A DNA stretch of 64,000 nt, taken from positions 38,240 to 102,239 of the forward strand of contig JAKSKV010000009.1 of NCBI GenBank assembly GCA_024401555.1, written 5' to 3'. Within the stretch, counting starts at the first letter, position 1. Every line of letters starts with the position of its first letter. The stretch comes from Paludibacteraceae bacterium (GTDB lineage: Bacteria; Bacteroidota; Bacteroidia; Bacteroidales; Paludibacteraceae). Below the pieces are notes generated by a model. The model worked only from the letters and a program-made list of their open reading frames with translations, was not told the origin of the DNA and did not search any database. A program made the position numbers and the translations under genes. Positions 62,439 through 64,000 of this stretch are shown in pieces.

Positions 62439-63272
62439 ATGAAGAGATTATTTTTATCCGTAATTGCCGCTATGGCAATGTGTGGCGCAACTTGGGCGCA
62501 AGAGGTGGATCCAACTGCTGGAGAGGACAATAGCCAAGAAGAGACAATGGAAAAGAAGTTGGCCAGAGAAAGAGTGGTAAAGGGATATGTGATCAACCTA
62601 AAAGGAGATACATTGAAGGGCTATATGCGTAAGATGTATATGCCAACCATGAAGTCGATGGGCTTCACACCAGAGGATAAGCATGTATGTACCAGACCTG
62701 ATGTTCAATTCGGTGATGAGGTTAAGTTTATTCCAGAGGCTGAATTCCTCGCAAAGAAACATGTCCATGAAAATGACTATACAAAGGTGAGACCTAGCAA
62801 GTATAAGGGATATGTTTATGATCCAGAGGAGTTGAATATGCGTTTTGAGTCCATGAAGGTGAAGAACGGTTATTCGAAGGCTGACATGTATTTCGTGCAA
62901 GTTGTGGGCGAGTTGGCAACTGGTGAGCAAATCATCGAGTTCTACATGCCTATTCCACCTAATAACCCGGTAATTGGACCTGTCACAGAGGAGCAAGCTC
63001 CTGACTACCTCCAAACTCACCCAGCGGTATTTGTGAAGGAGAAGGGATATGCGATGTTGGCGCGTGACCTCAAGGAGGATTATTACAAGACAAGATGCCC
63101 AGAGGTTTACAAGAAGTGGAAAAACAACGACTACACGGATGTTTCCGAGAAGAAGGGCGGTTTTATGAACAAGCTTTCTAAATTCACTGCCGCTGTCGAT
63201 GATTCAGTGGGTGACAAAGTTCGTTTGAGAGCGTTTAACGATTATTTGGAGACTTGCGCTTACAAAAAATAA
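62439..63272 (+). CDS. Exported protein of unknown function
   Basis: 277 aa. The signal peptide is residues 1-20 (MCGATWAQ). The mature protein opens with an acidic stretch, then RVVKGYVINLKGDTLKGYMRKMYMPTMKSMGF, an opening seen in Bacteroidota hypothetical proteins ('GYV...GDTLKG'), and ends in a charged helical region with YLETCAYKK. No enzyme motif or sorting domain. Stands alone with its own terminator. Confidence 0.6.
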   Translation: MKRLFLSVIAAMAMCGATWAQEVDPTAGEDNSQEETMEKKLARERVVKGYVINLKGDTLKGYMRKMYMPTMKSMGFTPEDKHVCTRPDVQFGDEVKFIPEAEFLAKKHVHENDYTKVRPSKYKGYVYDPEELNMRFESMKVKNGYSKADMYFVQVVGELATGEQIIEFYMPIPPNNPVIGPVTEEQAPDYLQTHPAVFVKEKGYAMLARDLKEDYYKTRCPEVYKKWKNNDYTDVSEKKGGFMNKLSKFTAAVDDSVGDKVRLRAFNDYLETCAYKK

Positions 63273-63290
63273 AACATATAGTTAATCAAG

Positions 63291-63324
63291 AAAGGCGGTT
63301 CTTTGATGAATCGCCTTTTTTTTC
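63291..63324 (+). terminator. Rho-independent terminator
   Basis: AAAGGCG / CGCCTTT stem with a 14-base loop and a run of T, 19 bases past the stop at 63272. Confidence 0.8.
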
Positions 63325-63345
63325 GTTTTGAATTTGTCCTGTTCG

Positions 63346-63377
63346 TTTGCGATTAATTCAAAATCTTTCTATCTTTG
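63346..63377 (+). promoter_or_regulatory. Promoter of metK
   Basis: TTTG at 63346-63349, a 20-base gap, and TATCTTTG at 63370-63377. Transcription would begin just ahead of the riboswitch at 63391. Confidence 0.65.
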
Positions 63378-63390
63378 CGGCATATAATTC

Positions 63391-63440
63391 GGTGGATAGA
63401 TTTGACTGCTTGCAACCACAGTAAAAAATGCTAAAAACAC
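63391..63440 (+). promoter_or_regulatory. SAM-II-like riboswitch in the metK leader
   Basis: Layout matches the SAM-II H-type pseudoknot: P1 arm GGTGG (63391-63395) pairs with CCAC (63416-63419). The loop ATTTGACTGCTTGCAA lies between them, close to the family's ATTTAACCGTATTGCAA. Downstream comes an A-rich spacer and TGCTAAAAA, the conserved pseudoknot strand. Known SAM-II elements control methionine/SAM genes by SAM binding, often by hiding the ribosome-binding site. About 70 nt remain to the ATG, longer than usual. Confidence 0.72.
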
Positions 63441-63508
63441 TATGTCGGTGTGTGCTATCTGTCAAATCCCCCGTGAGTTTTGAATTCGTTATTAATTAAC
63501 TATAAGTA

Positions 63509-64000
63509 ATGGGATACTTTTTTTCATCGGAATCCGTTTCCGAAGGACATCCAGACAAAGTAGCGGATCAAATATCTGACGCTATTCTGGACAACATTTT
63601 GGCTCAAGATCCAGAGTCAAAGGTTGCTTGCGAAACATTGGTTACGACCGGTCAGGTCATTTTGGCCGGTGAGTTAAAAACTTCCGCATCGATTAACGAA
63701 CAAGACATTGCCCGTCGTGTGATCAAGAAGATCGGTTACACCAAGAGCGATTACAAGTTCGATAGTGAGTCTTGCGGTATTTTGAATGCGTTGCATGGAC
63801 AATCCCCCGATATCAATCGTGGTGTGGAGCGCTCTAATCCCTATGATCAGGGTGCGGGTGACCAAGGTATGATGTTCGGTTATGCCTGCAATGAGACAAA
63901 GAGTCTGATGCCTATCTCTTTGGATATGTCGCATAATTTGCTCTTGGAGTTGGCGGAAATCCGTCGTGAGGGAAAACAAATGACTTATTTGCGTCCAGAC
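63509..64000 (+). CDS. metK: S-adenosylmethionine synthetase (5' part, runs off the right edge)
   Basis: 164 codons visible. It makes SAM from methionine and ATP. Family motifs: [24 protein letters not shown] at the N-terminus (ATP-binding His in GHPDK), [16 protein letters not shown], and the loop [16 protein letters not shown] near residue 115. The frame is open to base 64000. A SAM-II-like element in its leader indicates feedback control. Confidence 0.95.
   Translation, partial: MGYFFSSESVSEGHPDKVADQISDAILDNILAQDPESKVACETLVTTGQVILAGELKTSASINEQDIARRVIKKIGYTKSDYKFDSESCGILNALHGQSPDINRGVERSNPYDQGAGDQGMMFGYACNETKSLMPISLDMSHNLLLELAEIRREGKQMTYLRPD

Overview
The window is a piece of a Bacteroidales (Bacteroidota) chromosome. 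Many genes are preceded by the Bacteroidota -7 box TAnnTTTG. Two secreted proteins end in type IX secretion (T9SS) sorting domains, lipoprotein signals are common, and the metabolism looks anaerobic (class III ribonucleotide reductase, biotin-dependent acyl-CoA carboxylase, SLC13 dicarboxylate carrier). No tRNA, rRNA, CRISPR array or intact transposon was seen. The species cannot be named from the sequence.

Layout. 1-7.5 kb: 5' part of hrpB, a T9SS-secreted GH74 xyloglucanase, an HD-domain protein, a GSCFA protein, an OmpA-like lipoprotein and ispF. 7.5-11.4 kb: a two-gene signalling operon, made of an NtrC-type regulator that lacks the GAFTGA loop and a hybrid histidine kinase ending in an Hpt-like domain. 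11.4-16.4 kb: LysE-type exporter, then an envelope operon (engB, LpxL-like acyltransferase, GT2, DUF3108) and an MscS channel. 16.5-20.5 kb: two tandem paralogues of an unusual design, with an exported N-terminal region, one membrane segment, a helical domain resembling TerB/DjlA and a C-terminal J domain. 20.5-24.3 kb: palindromic repeats, a C1 protease lipoprotein, a pentapeptide-repeat lipoprotein, two tiny coupled ORFs and an Rpn-nuclease remnant. 24.4-31.6 kb: ffh, folD, rsmE, a GH3 glycosidase and a metallophosphoesterase. 31.6-41.2 kb: an OmpA-family protein, a very large T9SS-secreted protein with about 27 Cys/His repeats, and a three-gene biotin-dependent carboxylase operon. 41.5-50.4 kb: SLC13 carrier, outer-membrane protein, nrdDG, a THUMP-like methyltransferase, purU and a DUF456 membrane protein.

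50.4-59.4 kb is a defence island read on the minus strand: hsdR, a signal-less BspA-type leucine-rich repeat protein, hsdM, hsdS and abiH, all packed with gaps or overlaps of a few bases. Downstream lies a truncated yhcG (DUF1016) fragment, inserted in front of the DUF456 gene between 78-bp direct repeats. After the island come an unknown 180-aa gene, a DUF349 protein, an exported protein and the start of metK behind a SAM-II-like riboswitch.

The strongest candidates for undescribed biology are the tandem transmembrane J-domain proteins, the leucine-rich repeat gene inside the hsd operon together with coupled abiH, and the Cys/His-repeat T9SS protein. Family calls were made by reading motifs; no database search was run.
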